A stretch of 64,000 nt of DNA from Leptobrachium leishanense (GCA_009667805.1 CM019067.1:69396997-69460996); one strand, 5' to 3'. Shown: positions 10,014 through 21,816, counted from the stretch's first letter. The notes: a model not told the origin generated them from the letters alone. Made by a program: numbers and translations.

Positions 10014-10496
10014 CAACAGCTGCCCACTCCGCGATCCCGTGGCATCCGCTCGGCTACTCGATGGTACTCCCATGTTGCTACGGATTCGTACCGGACTAGG
10101 GCCACGGCGTCTTGGAGGCCTAATAGGCCACTCCCTCCTCCAGCACCATCTTTCTTCTGCTGGCGAAGACTCTCTGCTGGCCTCTGGAGAAGCAGCCAAC
10201 AGATCCTGTACAGAGGTGCCCTGGGCCTCAACATGGGCCCAAAGCTGACATAACAGGCCATATAAGTCCATATTAGTTCATCTCTGCACTGCCCTACTGC
10301 CAACTGCCTTACTGCCAGGCTACCAGGGAGTGAAGAGGCCACACCCTTCCCTCCTTTGCCTTAAGTACCACTTCGTGCCACATTGTAGCACTCTCTCCAC
10401 CATCACCCAATCCCATTTCTGACTAACTGGCTCATGCCAGACGTCATGCTCCCCCTCTCTAATCTAATGGTTTGGGCCTTTCTTACAGACCCTCTG

Positions 10497-11810
10497 CAGA
10501 GAGCTCCTGATGCAAGTCGTTCCCCCGGGCACAGGCCTCCAGCTGCAAGACGTGACCTAGGCAAAGTCGCCCTGACGCATGCATAGTCCTCCTGACACAA
10601 GCCATGACCCTCGAACAGAGCTGATGCAAGCTGTTCCCCCAGCACAGGCCTCCAGCTGCAAGACGTGACCCGGGCAAAGTCGCCCTGATGCATGCATAGT
10701 CCTCCTGACGCAAGCCATGACCCTCGAACAGACTCAAGACGTGCCCCAAGCAAAGTCCTCCTGACACAAACCGTGCCCCCGGCAAAGTCCTCATGATGCA
10801 AGCCATGACCCATGAACAGAGCTGACGCAAGCCGTGTCCCCTGCATAGGCCTCCTGATGCAAGTCGTGCCCCTGACAATCGCCTTCTAATGCAAGTTGTG
10901 ACCCCAGCAAACGCCTCCTGGTGGAAGCCGTGCCCCCACAAAGTCCTCCTGATGCAAGCCGTGACCTTGGCAAATACCTCCTGACGCAAGACGTTGCCCC
11001 GGCAAAGTTCTCCTGACGCAAGCTGTGACCCTAACACAGAGCTGCTGATGCAAGCTGTGTCCCCTGCACAGGCTTCCCGACGCAAGCTGTGCTCCTTGCA
11101 AAGTCCTACTGAGGCAAGCCACGCCCTCAGCAACATCCACCTACTGCAAGCCGTGACCCCGGCAACAACCACCTTCTAAAAGCCGTGACTTCGGCAATGT
11201 CCGCCTACCTATGCTGTGTCCGCAGCAAAGTCCACCTACTGAAAATCGTGACCCTGGCATTGTCCACATACCGAAAGCTGAGACACCAGCAACATCCACC
11301 TACTGAAAGCTGTGCCCACGGCAACATCCTCCTACCAAGAGCCGGGTCCATGGCAATGTCCACCTACGTAAAACCGTGACCCTGGCAACGTCCACCTAAC
11401 GAAAGCTGAGATACCGGCAACATCCACCTACTGAAAGTGTGACCCCAGTAACGTCCACCAACCAAAAGCTGTGACCCCGGCAAAGTCCACCTACCACAGT
11501 CCGTGACCCCAGCAACGTCCACCTACTGAAAGACATGACCCAAGGCACCGTCCACCTACCGCAGTGCGTGACCCTGGCAACGTCCGCCTGCTGAAAGCCG
11601 TGACCCTGGCAATGACCACCTACCGAAAGCCGTGACCCTGGCTACGTCCACCTACCGAAAGCCGTGTCCGCGGCAACGTCCACTTACCTATGCTGTGCCG
11701 AGACATAGTCAATGTCCACCTACCGAAAGCTGTGACCCATGGCAACGTCCATCTACCGCAATCCGTGACCCTGGCAAAGTCCACCTACTGTAATTCATGC
11801 CCACAACAAA
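10497..11810. repeat. 32-bp minisatellite, about 40 copies
   Basis: Units read roughly CAAAGTCCTCCTGATGCAAG then CCGTGACCCCGG. Towards the right they drift to CAACGTCCACCTACCGAAAG then CCGTGACCCTGG. The period is 32 bp, with a local higher-order duplication of about 113 bp near 10531 and 10644. Long open frames on the minus strand (up to 229 codons) are a by-product of the repeat. Confidence 0.92.
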
Positions 11811-12112
11811 TTAAGAAAAGCCAATAAATGGCAACAAGAAAACATTCACTGTGTATGAGGAGCTTTATATCTGGGTGTGGAATGGTACATAAGAGTGATG
11901 GCTGTTGTGGGGAGGTGATGCCACCTAGTGGGCAAAGAGAACATAAGTGTGTTCAGCACTGTACACATATCTGTGTTTGGATACAGAGCGTGACGATTAC
12001 TCTGAAGGGTTAAAGACAGGTAAGGATCTGGAATTTGGGCAAGGGGGCAGAATGAGACCAAGCAGGGTTCCCAGCCTGCCTGTCTCCATCTTGGCCCTTC
12101 ACCCGCCATGTG

Positions 12113-12286
12113 CCTTTGAAAGGTGAAAGTCAGGAGATCTGGCAGGAGAAGTGAAAATTCTAGGTCAAAATAGCCAAACCAGAAAAAATCTCCCATTTAT
12201 CTCACTTTCAAAATCGGCTATTTGGTCTAGATTGTTCTCTTCTCCTGCCAGTTCTCCTGAGTTTCACCTTTCTCTGAATAACCCTG
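12113..12286. mobile_element. Palindromic MITE (GGTGAAACTCAGGAG family)
   Basis: Inverted ends around AGGTGAAAGTCAGGAG and CTCCTGAGTTTCACCT flank the core CAAATAGCC...GGCTATTTGG. Other copies are at 38513-38561 plus 43258-43350 (split), 47756-47916 and 51468-51645. About 170 bp, non-coding; transposase class unknown to me. Confidence 0.75.
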
Positions 12287-12460
12287 ACAGGGGTTTAAAC
12301 GTCCAAAGGTCCTCTGCATCGCCAGTGGGTATAGCGGAGACATGAATATACACTAAACAAGCGCAAGGAGATGCAACACCCGAGGCTCCAGCCCAGCCAG
12401 TGCCAAGCGTTGATTAGCAATTCCAGGTGATGAGATAACTTCTCGAGACGTTATGTATAA

Positions 12461-12885
12461 GGCTAGGGTCAGACAAACGCAGTATTAACGTGCGTTTAGC
12501 CGCACTAAATCACGGCCGCGCTAGCAGCAAATGACGTCCACTGCTGGGCAGCATATGAAGAACGGCCGCACGAAAGTGGGGCCACGCAACGCAAGTGGCA
12601 AACAAACGCATTTTTTCGAGAACGTGAAACCGCTAGTACTGACGTACAGAGTGCGCTGCGTCCGCTAGTGGCGTGTGTGCGTGATTAGGAGACGTCAGAC
12701 TCTGCTAATGTCCGGCCAACATCACATCCAGACGCAAAAAGTGTTTTATTGATAACCGTACAAAATCACGGCCAAAAATGCGCATCGTATAACCGCTATC
12801 GCGCATTCCGTGAAAAAATACGTCCATTCATTCGAACGCACTTTTTCACGGACAACGCGAAAAATGCGTTAGTCTGACCCTAGCC
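12461..12885. mobile_element. Harbinger-like MITE (GGCTAGGGTCAGAC ends)
   Basis: Ends GGCTAGGGTCAGAC and GTCTGACCCTAGCC are inverted, with direct TAA repeats at 12458-12460 and 12886-12888. The 3-bp TWA duplication fits PIF/Harbinger. It is CpG-rich, non-coding and one of seven copies in the window. Confidence 0.8.
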
Positions 12886-12888
12886 TAA

Positions 12889-13732
12889 AGCCTCAGGAAG
12901 TTATTGAACAATTTGGAATAGGGCCCTTAGAAAGTTTATTTGTCCAGACTAACAATGCTGAATATACAGAATGGAAACCTGCACGGAATTAAATATTATA
13001 CTAATTATAACTGCTTCTAACATGGAAAATACTGACAAAAAATGCCAAGATAAAACTTCATAGATTTACTTAACATCTTTCATATTGACAAATATTATTA
13101 TTAAAATTATTCCTCATTATTGACAATCTGATTCCTAGTTTATTTATCCTACTGAAATATTTTACACTTTCTAAGGGGATTATTACCATAGGATTAGTAT
13201 ACCTTACCTGAAATCCAAAATGTACCAAGACATGAGAACGTTTTGAGCAGCAAAATTAGCACAAGCGGAAATTTCCACACCTGACTTTATGTGATCTTCT
13301 TCAATCCATGCAAATAAATGAAACATAAATTAATTCTTGTTTAGATTTGGTTCAATCCCATCCCAATGATATCTCATTATTATATTCAAATATTCCAGAA
13401 AAATAATAATCAGAAAACCAAAACACTTCTGGTCCCAAGCATTTCACATAAGGGATTCTCAACCTGTAATACCACTTTTTCAATATGAAATTTGACTTTT
13501 TTTGTATTTTTACATAAGCTGACACTGCCACCTAGAGGCCAACTATGAAAAGTGCACAGGGTTTCCTCCTACAACAGGACTGTCAAAATAATGCCTGGCT
13601 AGGGCTCCTATGCTGGCTTAGCTGGTAATAGGGAGTTACGATGGCAAATGATGTTGAAAGTCAAGGGCAGCTACACATTATTGGCTCTTTGTAAAGCGAG
13701 ACACTTTGCAAACGGATCATACTTAATCACTC
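12889..13732. other. Unannotated AT-rich stretch
   Basis: I see no gene, tandem repeat or clear element ends here. The sequence is AT-rich with no long open frame. Confidence 0.5.
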
Positions 13733-13736
13733 TTAA

Positions 13737-15065
13737 CCCCTTCACTACAAAGTGATTTTCTAAAAGAAAAACATTGTTCGAAACCAGTGTTTTTTTGTAA
13801 AATCATTTTAAATTAAATGTCCAGTAATAAATAGTTATTACTGTAAATAACCTATTTGGCCAATAGATGGCGCTACCTACTGTCAAATTGTGTTACAGAG
13901 GTTTGAGCAGCAGGTCTATGGTTTAGTTTTTCCCCTGCATCGGCAGCTGAAGCCCGATATTTCAGAGCTTTCATCAGCTGATTTTACAGTTTTAGCTCTT
14001 TGGGCATTATGCCCACAGCGCTAAAACTTTGGCGGCACCTTCTGCAGCCCAAAAGCAAACAAGATTAGTTTTCAGTAGGCTTGTGCACCAATTTTTTTTC
14101 GGTTCGATTCGGTTCGATTTGTTCGGATGTTTAAAATTTTCGATTCGGCTCGTTTCGCCCGATTTCTGTTTTGATTCGGTTCGGCTCGTTTTTCGTGTAC
14201 ATTTTTTTTTCGGAATATCGACCATTTTTCGTGTTTTTGGGTCACTTTGCTCGTTTTTTGTATCGACTTTTCGTGATTTCGGAAATTTTCGTTTTTTCGG
14301 AACGTCTGTTCTCCTCGTTTCAAAGTATCTAACTCTATTCGTTTTGACGTAAGCTACTATGGTTTACTTTTTTATACTTTATATCTTTTTTTATAATAAA
14401 TTTTTGGTTTGTTTTTCGGATCCGATAATTCATTCCGTCGATACGATAATTCTGGCGATTCTATCGTGTTTTTTTTTTATTAAATAAAGATCCTTTTTTT
14501 CTTATGAATAATTGAATATACATTTCACAACTTTATTTAATCATATTAAAAAAATGGTATGAAAGCCAAGGAACAAAAAAAATGAACAAAACGATTTAAA
14601 AAACGCTAAACTGACCCAAATGCCACAAGAAACAAGTGATACGCATTTACAAATACAAAATTTACAGAATCAGCGATATAACCCATAATAGTTAAATATA
14701 CGATTTCCAGAATTACCGAAATGGAACCGAAATCACGAATGGAACCGAAATCATGAATAGAGCGAAAATAAATTTCGATTTGACACATTTCAAGTCCATT
14801 CGAAAAATCCAAAAAATTTTCGTTTCGGCTCGGAAAACTTTTCGGATCTGTCGGTTTTCGGGTCCGATCCGATTCGGAAATTCGGCCGAATCCGAAGACA
14901 CGAATCGGGAAATTTCGTGAAAATTCCGAAACCCGAAACGCACATCCCTAGTTTTCAGCAGACGAATTTCATTTGCTTTTGGCCTGCAGATCGAGATATC
15001 TCGATATCGGGGCACCAGATTGTGCCTTTGAAGCCAGGGATATCTCAATATTGGTAGTGAAGGGG
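13737..15065. mobile_element. piggyBac-like MITE interrupted by a hAT MITE
   Basis: Inverted ends CCCCTTCACTAC (13737-13748) and GTAGTGAAGGGG (15054-15065) are each flanked by TTAA (13733-13736 and 15066-15069), the piggyBac target duplication. Without the 883-bp hAT insertion and its duplication the element is about 446 bp. Non-coding. Confidence 0.75.
14076..14950. mobile_element. hAT MITE rich in TTCGGTTCG/CGAA motifs
   Basis: Ends TAGGCTTGTGC and GCACATCCCTA are flanked by perfect 8-bp repeats GTTTTCAG (14068-14075 and 14951-14958). The interior consists of TTCGG-type tracts on the left and their inverse on the right. No transposase. Its relative at 19349-20304 has a similar design. Confidence 0.88.
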
Positions 15066-15674
15066 TTAATAGTAGGGAGTTGGGCATAGTGGATACCGTT
15101 AGTGCTGCCACACACTGTTACCAGGCTCCTTTTCCGGGGTCCAATGGGACTCCAAGGAGTGTCATGCGAGTATGGTATACATGTTATCTCACGAAGTCCT
15201 GCAGGGGTTCTTGCAGACGGAGACTGGAAACTATTTGTTCTGATTGTCCTTCTGTTTGCCGTGAGAGGATCATGCTGACTTGTGCACGTGGGACAGAGGT
15301 AAGTATCATACTATATACAGGGATTGATTGCTTGTGTTACGTGATTTTGCTGAAGCAAATGAAGATCCACCTTTTTTGGCAACTCTGCAAGCTGAATCGT
15401 CATGTAAAATGCATTTCAGGATGAGTGCAATCATTCTGTGGTTTGGGGTTTGATAAAAATTTGGAACGCAGGGACATGTCTCCCATAGCCAGGACGTCAT
15501 TTCACTGTCTTGTACGGTGTTGCTTTAGAGAAGGGGTTATAAAATACAATAAACGAAAAGATATATATATATACGTATGACAACCTTTAAACAAGTAAGC
15601 GGTTTATTAAAAATATAGGAATATGAAGGAAACCTTAATTCATATAATTACATCGGTTTGGCAGGAAGACATGA

Positions 15675-16406
15675 GGGGCTCTGTTACATTCTTTGCGCAA
15701 AAACGCGCGTTAATTTGTGTGCGAAGCGTTAAACGTTAACGTGTGTAAATTAACGCTGGTATTACAATCCGAGCGCATTTTTTCATCCGTCAAAAAATAA
15801 CGCGCGTAAAAAAGATGCGCATAAATGCGCGCGTATTAACGTTGCGCACAGAAATCGGTGTGCGGACTGTTTTTTTCACGCGATTCAGCCAATCAGAATT
15901 AAGAACCACAATTGTCTCCCGTTCAGTTTTTGCGCCTGTCAAAATCAATCTGAGTATATATGCTGCAGCAATAATAAAAACACTCACAACTTCTCCATTT
16001 TATTATTTGGGTATGTGTAGAATGTGTAACTATACTTTGCTGTATTTTTTTTTTCGTGCTGGTGTATTTGGGTTCGGCCAGGACGTTCAGATTTGCCGTT
16101 ACCACCAGCTTTTAAAAGACATTAAAATTATGCGCGCAAACGCTGTGCGTTAAATTTTGCGCGTAGATTGTAATACCATCCGCGTACCAGCGCACAAACG
16201 CATTTGCGCTCACAATGTTAAGTATAGGACGCGCAAAGTACAGTATGCTCGCAAAGGGTTCGCACAGGTCCACCCGCGTTAGACATTAAAGCGCATTTTT
16301 TGCGCGGACGTTGTAATACGACGTTCAGCGCAAAGAGTTTTGCCTCTTGCGTTAATGCGTTTTTCCGCACGCGTTAACGTTTGCGCGAAGAATGTAATAG
16401 AGCCCC
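15675..16406. mobile_element. CpG-rich MITE (GGGGCTCTGTTACATTC ends)
   Basis: Ends GGGGCTCTGTTACATTCTT and the inverse AAGAATGTAATAGAGCCCC are clear. The interior has many GCGCGTTAACG-type motifs and a central AATAATAAAAACAC stretch. The termini resemble those of the TATTCCATAGTTGG family. Target duplication not resolved. Confidence 0.7.
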
Positions 16407-16754
16407 AGGTATCTCACGGAAAAAAAATCTCTTTTTGTAATCATAACCAAAAACACAGACAGAAGCTCGGGCAGAAAATGGTTTTGAATACAGCGTCCAA
16501 AATAAAACAAATAAGCTTAAAAATCTAAAACCAAAAACTCAATCCATGCGCATTTTATGAGTTTCGTTTATTCATAGGTGTTTCTTTAACCTTGAAGTCG
16601 ATTCACCATACGGATCCAATGCATAGGTTGTGCATAGATTGACCTGCACAAAGTAAAAGCTGGGATGGATGGCTTGCTATGGGGGACGGTGGGATGGAGC
16701 TGTAAATTCGAGACTGTCCGACTTAATTACGGATATTTGGGAGGTATGATATAA

Positions 16755-17494
16755 GGAGTTATTCGCAAAGTGCCAAACTTGCCACTGAATTGTACCGAAC
16801 AGTGAATTTCATTGCAGTTTTATGGCAGTTCGTCTATTCACTAAACTGTCAAATCACCAAATATTGGAGAATTGACAGCGAAAAACGGTTCAGTTTGCCA
16901 CAGATTGGTGATCTTCGGCAGCAGTGAAATTGTCCCATAGAGCAGTAATGGTTAATGCATTCAGACAACGCCGAACTGCACCGAACTGTCAGTGAAATGC
17001 CCTTATTTTCAGTGATTCAGTTTAGGTTTAAACTGGCGAAACCCATATGATTCAATGTAAAGTAATATTATCGTGTTTATACACTGCATTATTAAACCGT
17101 TAATTCTTTTCATTTTCAGCAAAAAGTCTTTTTATTTACTTATTTTTTGAACACCTTTTTGTATTTTTTAGATGAAATTTTTGGTTCCCAATTTTTTTTA
17201 TTCTGTAACAGACTTTTTTAAAAGAACCTTTTTATTATTTAGACACATTTTAATGTATTTTTATTGGTTTAAGCACCTATTAGAAGAATAGCAGAGTTCC
17301 ATTTTTTTTTTTCTTTTTGCAGTTCGGCGGTGTTCGACAGATACATCGGCGGTCACTTCGGTGGTGTTTTTCGCGATTACATCTTCGGTGCACTGTGATG
17401 AATAGTGAATTCACCGAAGGGTCGGCGAAATTGAATAGACGAAGAGCACTGGAGTAAAAAGCGCTGACATTTCGGCGCATTGTGAATAACCCCT
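16755..17494. mobile_element. MITE with GTTATTC/GAATAAC ends
   Basis: The left end AGGAGTTATTCGCAAAGTGCC and right end GGCGCATTGTGAATAACCCC are inverted. Internal motifs (ACCGAACAGTGAATTTCA, TCACCGAAGGGTCGGCGAAAT) recur in the large palindrome at 53138-54918 and near 58350-58610. Confidence 0.65.
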
Positions 17495-18187
17495 ATAATT
17501 TAATTCAAAACAGCACTGTATATGCTATGTTTATTGTTACTTTTGCAATGCACACAATATGCATGTAGTATGTGATTTTTTTTATCAGATGAACACACAG
17601 AGTTGTGTTAGGAATATAGTTGTATAAATTAACTTATTTGTGAAACATAGGTGCAATAGTGACATGTAGCTAATTCAAATCATGCCGAGGGTATGTAAAT
17701 GATACAGTGTGTTTTCTGCAAACAGATTATGACAGATACAGTGCCCATGGTGCTTGTTAAGAAGGTGTATCCTTCCGGCTGTATTGTGGCTGGTGTGTTA
17801 ATCTGTCCCAGGCATCTCCTATGGGAGATACATGCCGAGCTTTGAATCATACATCCCTAAAATACAATGCATTACAATTTGTCACTTACATAAACAATCC
17901 AAACACAGATTGGCACCTGCAGCCCATTTCATTAGAGGACACCAATGGATCATTTATTAATTACAAACATATGTTAAGGAAATTCAGCAGAAAATACACA
18001 TTTTTGATCAGCAGTAATCAAGTGTATATGTTGATAGAGTTGTTTTTTATGCCATTTATTGGATAGGGAGCATAACAAAAGTGCAAATTGTAACCAAAAA
18101 AGAGGAGAAGCAGATTAGGGTACATCTTGGCACACCCCCTGTGCTTTCTACTAAGTGAACTTTGTTTGCTAAAAGTATAACTTATAT
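17495..18187. other. Unannotated AT-rich stretch
   Basis: No element ends or gene recognised. One open frame of about 80 codons (17821-18066) has no recognisable features. Confidence 0.45.
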
Positions 18188-18739
18188 CAGGTCTCAAAAT
18201 TTCAAGTCCAGAGCAACTAGCCAGGCCTTAAGAGTTACTCGCCACCAGTTGCCCCACTAAATGACACCGTTAAATGTTTTATTCAAAACAAAGTTACAAA
18301 AATAAATAATATTAACATAAACAATGTAAACAAAGGAAAATAAGTGCTTTACATCAATTGGGATGCATACAAAATATTAAATGTAACTGCTCAACGTTTA
18401 ATAAACATTGTGCTGTTTTTTCATCTCCGCAATCACTCCAGATACGTGTATCCCCAGACATCAGACCCCAGATGCATGTATCCCCAGACATCAGACTCCA
18501 GATGCATGTATCCCCAGACATTAGACTCCAGATGCATGTATCCCCAGACATCAGACCCCAGATGCAGGTATCCCCAGACATTTGACTTCAGATACATGAA
18601 TACCCAGACATGAGACCCCAGATACATGTATACCCAGACACAGACCCCAGATACATGTATACCCAGTGCATTTCCACTCGCCCTCACTTGATATCCACTC
18701 GCCTAAATGCTAGCAGGCGAGTAGAAATTTTGAGCCCTG
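18188..18739. mobile_element. Non-autonomous hAT element with 30-bp minisatellite
   Basis: Ends CAGGTCTCAAAATTT and AAATTTTGAGCCCTG are inverted. The flanks ACTTATAT (18180-18187) and TCTTATAT (18740-18747) match at 7 of 8 positions. The element contains a minisatellite at about 18437-18670. Confidence 0.8.
18437..18670. repeat. 30-bp minisatellite, about 8 copies
   Basis: The unit is GATGCATGTATCCCCAGACA followed by TCAGACTCCA. Open frames on both strands come from the repeat. Confidence 0.92.
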
Positions 18740-18747
18740 TCTTATAT

Positions 18748-19320
18748 AACAATAGACGAGGTGAATGATGGAGCGGCACTCCAGGACTGCTGAATATCAA
18801 CATTTATTATCCCATAAGGGTTGTCAACGTTTCAGCTTCATTCAGAAGCTTTCCTCAGGACATATATAGAGAGTAATGCATAAAAATATACAATTATATA
18901 CCTTTCTCGACAAACTCACCCCTCCCTCCAGGCCAGCGTCCTCGTCTGTCTGCTGTGCCTGCGCCAACTGCCATCATTACGACGTGGCGTGCAGGATGTT
19001 ACCATAGTAATGCAGGACGCGGCAGTTGTGGTTTACCACCCGTGTAGACTATATTCAAGATTGTGAAAAAAGACAATTAAAAGAACACACTGCAAATTAA
19101 CCACAAGGACTAATCCCATATCTGATCGCTGATTTAAAAATCATAGAGGAACTAATAAACTATTGCTAAATCTTCCCTTCACGCAATAGAAGCGCTGTCC
19201 CCACAAATCTGTCTGTGTGTCTATTTTTTCGGTGAAGGGAAGCACCTACGTGTGGGTTGTTAGACTAGCGAATCCGTTCTGTATCGAGCGCTTCAGAATC
19301 ACCCTGTTTTTCTTTTTATG
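18748..19320. other. Probable diverged repeat, no gene
   Basis: The left part has GGAGCGGCACTCCAGGACTG and AACGTTTCAGCTTCATTCAG, motifs I associate with dispersed frog repeats, but I could not define ends. The rest (about 19040-19320) shows nothing recognisable. Confidence 0.35.
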
Positions 19321-19321
19321 A

Positions 19322-20331
19322 TGTTAATTTAACCAGAGCTGTTGTAAATAGACATATGCACAGCAAAATTTTTATTTAGTTTCAGTTCGATTCGTTCCGT
19401 TTTTCAATTCGTTTTGGTGTCTTCGATATGTTAACGTGATTTGTATTTTAGATCGATTCGTTAGTTCGTTTTTATTGATAATTCGTATTTCGGATCAATT
19501 CGTATTTTGCTTTTATTAGTTATTTCATTTTTGTTAGTTATTTCGCAATGTGAAACGGGTGAATTAATTACTTAGATTAGGGTAAATAAAAAAAGATATG
19601 TAATCCCCCTATCTTTGGTGCTGAAACATTTTCAGTACCAAAGACAGCAGCTCTGGAGCCCTGCAAGCTGCTATCCATGGTGCTGAAACCTATTCAGCAC
19701 CATGGATAGCAGCTCCATGAATAGGTTTCAGCACCATAGATAGCCCCCGCCAAATGCAGCCAGACTGAAATAAAAAAATAAAACCATTGTGTTCGGCAAA
19801 GAAAAAAAGCCTTGTTGTTTTAAAATAAATTAGGAATCCAAAAATGTCACCAAAAAAAATCCAAAAAAATGCCTAAAAAATCCAAAAAATTTATAAATTG
19901 TCTTTTTGCTACAAGTGAAAAGAATAAATGGTTGAATAATATATTTAACAATAACAGGGAATATTTTTTGGATTCACCTGTTTAAAGCTGTCGAACGAGC
20001 CACCGAAAATCAGGGCAATTCACTGCCATTTCAGTGCTGTTCGGCGTTCTCGGAATAGATTAACCATTACTAGTCTATGGGGAATCACTTGTCTAAGAGA
20101 AATGGTATAACGAATTGATTCGTAAAAACGAAATCAATTTGTCTTATACCGTTTCCTTCCGATTCGTTCCGCATCGATTCATTTTCACTCCGTTTCGTTC
20201 TGTTCCGGACGGAACCGATCCGTATTTCGGAAGCGCTTCCGAAATACGAATCGGTAAATTACGTCAGAATTTTGGTTCGGACCAAAGCAAAATGCACATC
20301 TCTAGATGTAAACATACCAGAGCCATTATAG
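19322..20331. mobile_element. Palindromic MITE split by a hAT insertion
   Basis: The left half (19322-19348, TTAACCAGAGCTGTTGTAAA) and right fragment (20305-20331, CAGAGCCATTATAG) correspond to adjacent sequence in the intact copy at 35441-35563, which reads GAGCTGTTGTAAACTTAGCA without interruption. The intact copy therefore shows the empty site. Confidence 0.7.
19349..20304. mobile_element. hAT MITE rich in TTCGTT/CGAA motifs
   Basis: Ends TAGACATATGCAC and TGCACATCTCTA are imperfect inverted repeats. The flanks GTTGTAAA (19341-19348) and GATGTAAA (20305-20312) match at 7 of 8. Non-coding; relative of 14076-14950. Confidence 0.8.
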
Positions 20332-20751
20332 GGCTCTATTCCATAGTTGGTGCTAATGTAGCATTATGATGTGTAAGCGTTAACGCTAGGAGAAGTAAGT
20401 TTAACGTCTGGCATCGATATTCCAATCTTGACACTAAACTGGGGTGAAAAAGTTTTTTGCTTTGCAGCTTGCGCGACCTTACTATACTTAACATGGGGAG
20501 CACAATATTTTTTCAGCGTCTTGACAAGTGATGTATTACAAAGTGCAGGTGCAAATTACTGTCGGGACACGCAAGACAAAATTTTAGCACCTTCTAAAAG
20601 CTGGTGTTAAATGATTCTGCAAATGCAAAATAATTTAACCCATTCTAAAACCCCTAAAAATTCCATACTCACCTCTCATCCTACGACGAAACAGGTGGCT
20701 GCTTTTTATCACCGGTAGCCGAGTGAGACTGGGAACAAATAGTCCTAAGGA

Positions 20752-21413
20752 CAGGGCCGGTAAAAGTGTTTCTGCCACCCTAGACATAAAATATATTGCC
20801 ACCCCAACACTTGATTCTTTCTGCACCAAATGCTGTCCCTGTTCCCCTAAGGCCAGGGTCGGATGAGCGTCTTTGAGAGCGGAATGAATGTCTGTGAGAG
20901 TGGACGTCCCTTCCACTGTGACGCCTGTCTGGCCACCTTGTTGAGCGCAGTTAGCAATTCATGCGTGCGCTACAATGCGTGACCGGCCCCATCGAAGCAT
21001 CACAATGCTGCGATGGACAATGGGAGGCAAGTCAGTACGGGCGCACCTAATGCGCTCGTCTGAACCTGACGTAATACTTTTCACACTTATTATTTCTACT
21101 TCCCCAATTTCATCAACATCTAATGCCTCTCTGATAATCTCTTCCCACCCACACACCTTTTCCTCTAACCGTCTAATGTCTTTCTTCCCCCACCTTTCAG
21201 GCAGAGGGCAATTGCCATCAAAGAGCTCTTGCGCCCATCACCTGTGTCAGTCTAACGGCGTTAGGGCACTTCTGAAAGCTCCACGGCAGCTCTACACAGG
21301 CAAAACATAACATCTGCTATACTGTTTACCCTTTTATTAGCCCAGTGTTACGCCCTCCTCATAAGGGCACCATAGGCAGCTGCCTAATTTGCCTAATGGA
21401 TGCACCGGCCCTG
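20752..21413. mobile_element. Non-autonomous hAT element nested in a MITE
   Basis: It starts CAGGGCCGGTAAAAGTG and ends GATGCACCGGCCCTG. The flanks CCTAAGGA (20744-20751) and CCTATGGA (21414-21421) match at 7 of 8. Non-coding. Confidence 0.75.
20851..21071. mobile_element. Diverged Harbinger-like MITE, third nesting level
   Basis: It starts GGCCAGGGTCGGATGAGCG and ends CGCTCGTCTGAACCTGACG, between TAA at 20848-20850 and TAA at 21072-21074. Same family as 49131-49470 but shorter and more decayed. Confidence 0.55.
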
Positions 21414-21816
21414 CCTATGGATTCCAGGATCTGATACTCGCAGCAGTGCAGAAGCGCTACTTTGAGTATCATCAAGGCTAGTACTGCGTTCCATCGCGAG
21501 GTTCTGAGATAGAACCTTCCCTGGAATAGGACGCTAACATGATAGTAAGGGAAAATCTACAAGCGCACATTATCCTGCTTGCTATCTCCATGTTAGCATC
21601 AACAATGGAATATTGCCCATAATCTATGGAGTTGTTAAATTTCCAATAGCTTTAGTTAGATTTACAATAACCTTGTAATAAACCCTATGTGCATGGAGTA
21701 TAAAAGGCTATAAACTTGTTCTTGTTCTACTGAAGAAGTAGTCTTGCATGCTAATAGTTCACATCGACACCCAAGACTGGTCGGACTTTGAGTGTGGAAC
21801 TGATTTCTTATTTCTA

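Larger units (their letters stand above)
8520..10270 (-). mobile_element. Ngaro/DIRS-type tyrosine-recombinase retroelement fragment
   Basis: Minus-strand remnants occur in this order: an Arg/Pro-rich gag-like segment (about 10270-10014), an inserted L2 3' end, a tyrosine recombinase C-terminus (about 9540-9334), an SGNH hydrolase (about 9320-8830) and a 3' tail with AATAAA (complement of 8562-8567). No reverse transcriptase is seen, so a large internal part is missing. Combined YR and SGNH modules are typical of vertebrate Ngaro/DIRS elements. Limits are approximate. Confidence 0.75.
20331..21618. mobile_element. MITE, TATTCCATAGTTGG family, with nested insertions
   Basis: It begins GGGCTCTATTCCATAGTTGG and ends AATGGAATATTGCCC. 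A hAT element (20752-21413) lies inside and itself contains a Harbinger-like MITE. Part of the interior relative to the 32936-33656 copy is missing at the insertion point. Confidence 0.75.

Noticed and set aside
10403..11172. Minus-strand frames of 147-229 codons in the 32-bp array
   Set aside because: Overlapping frames all stay open because of the repeat; composition reflects the unit and not a protein.
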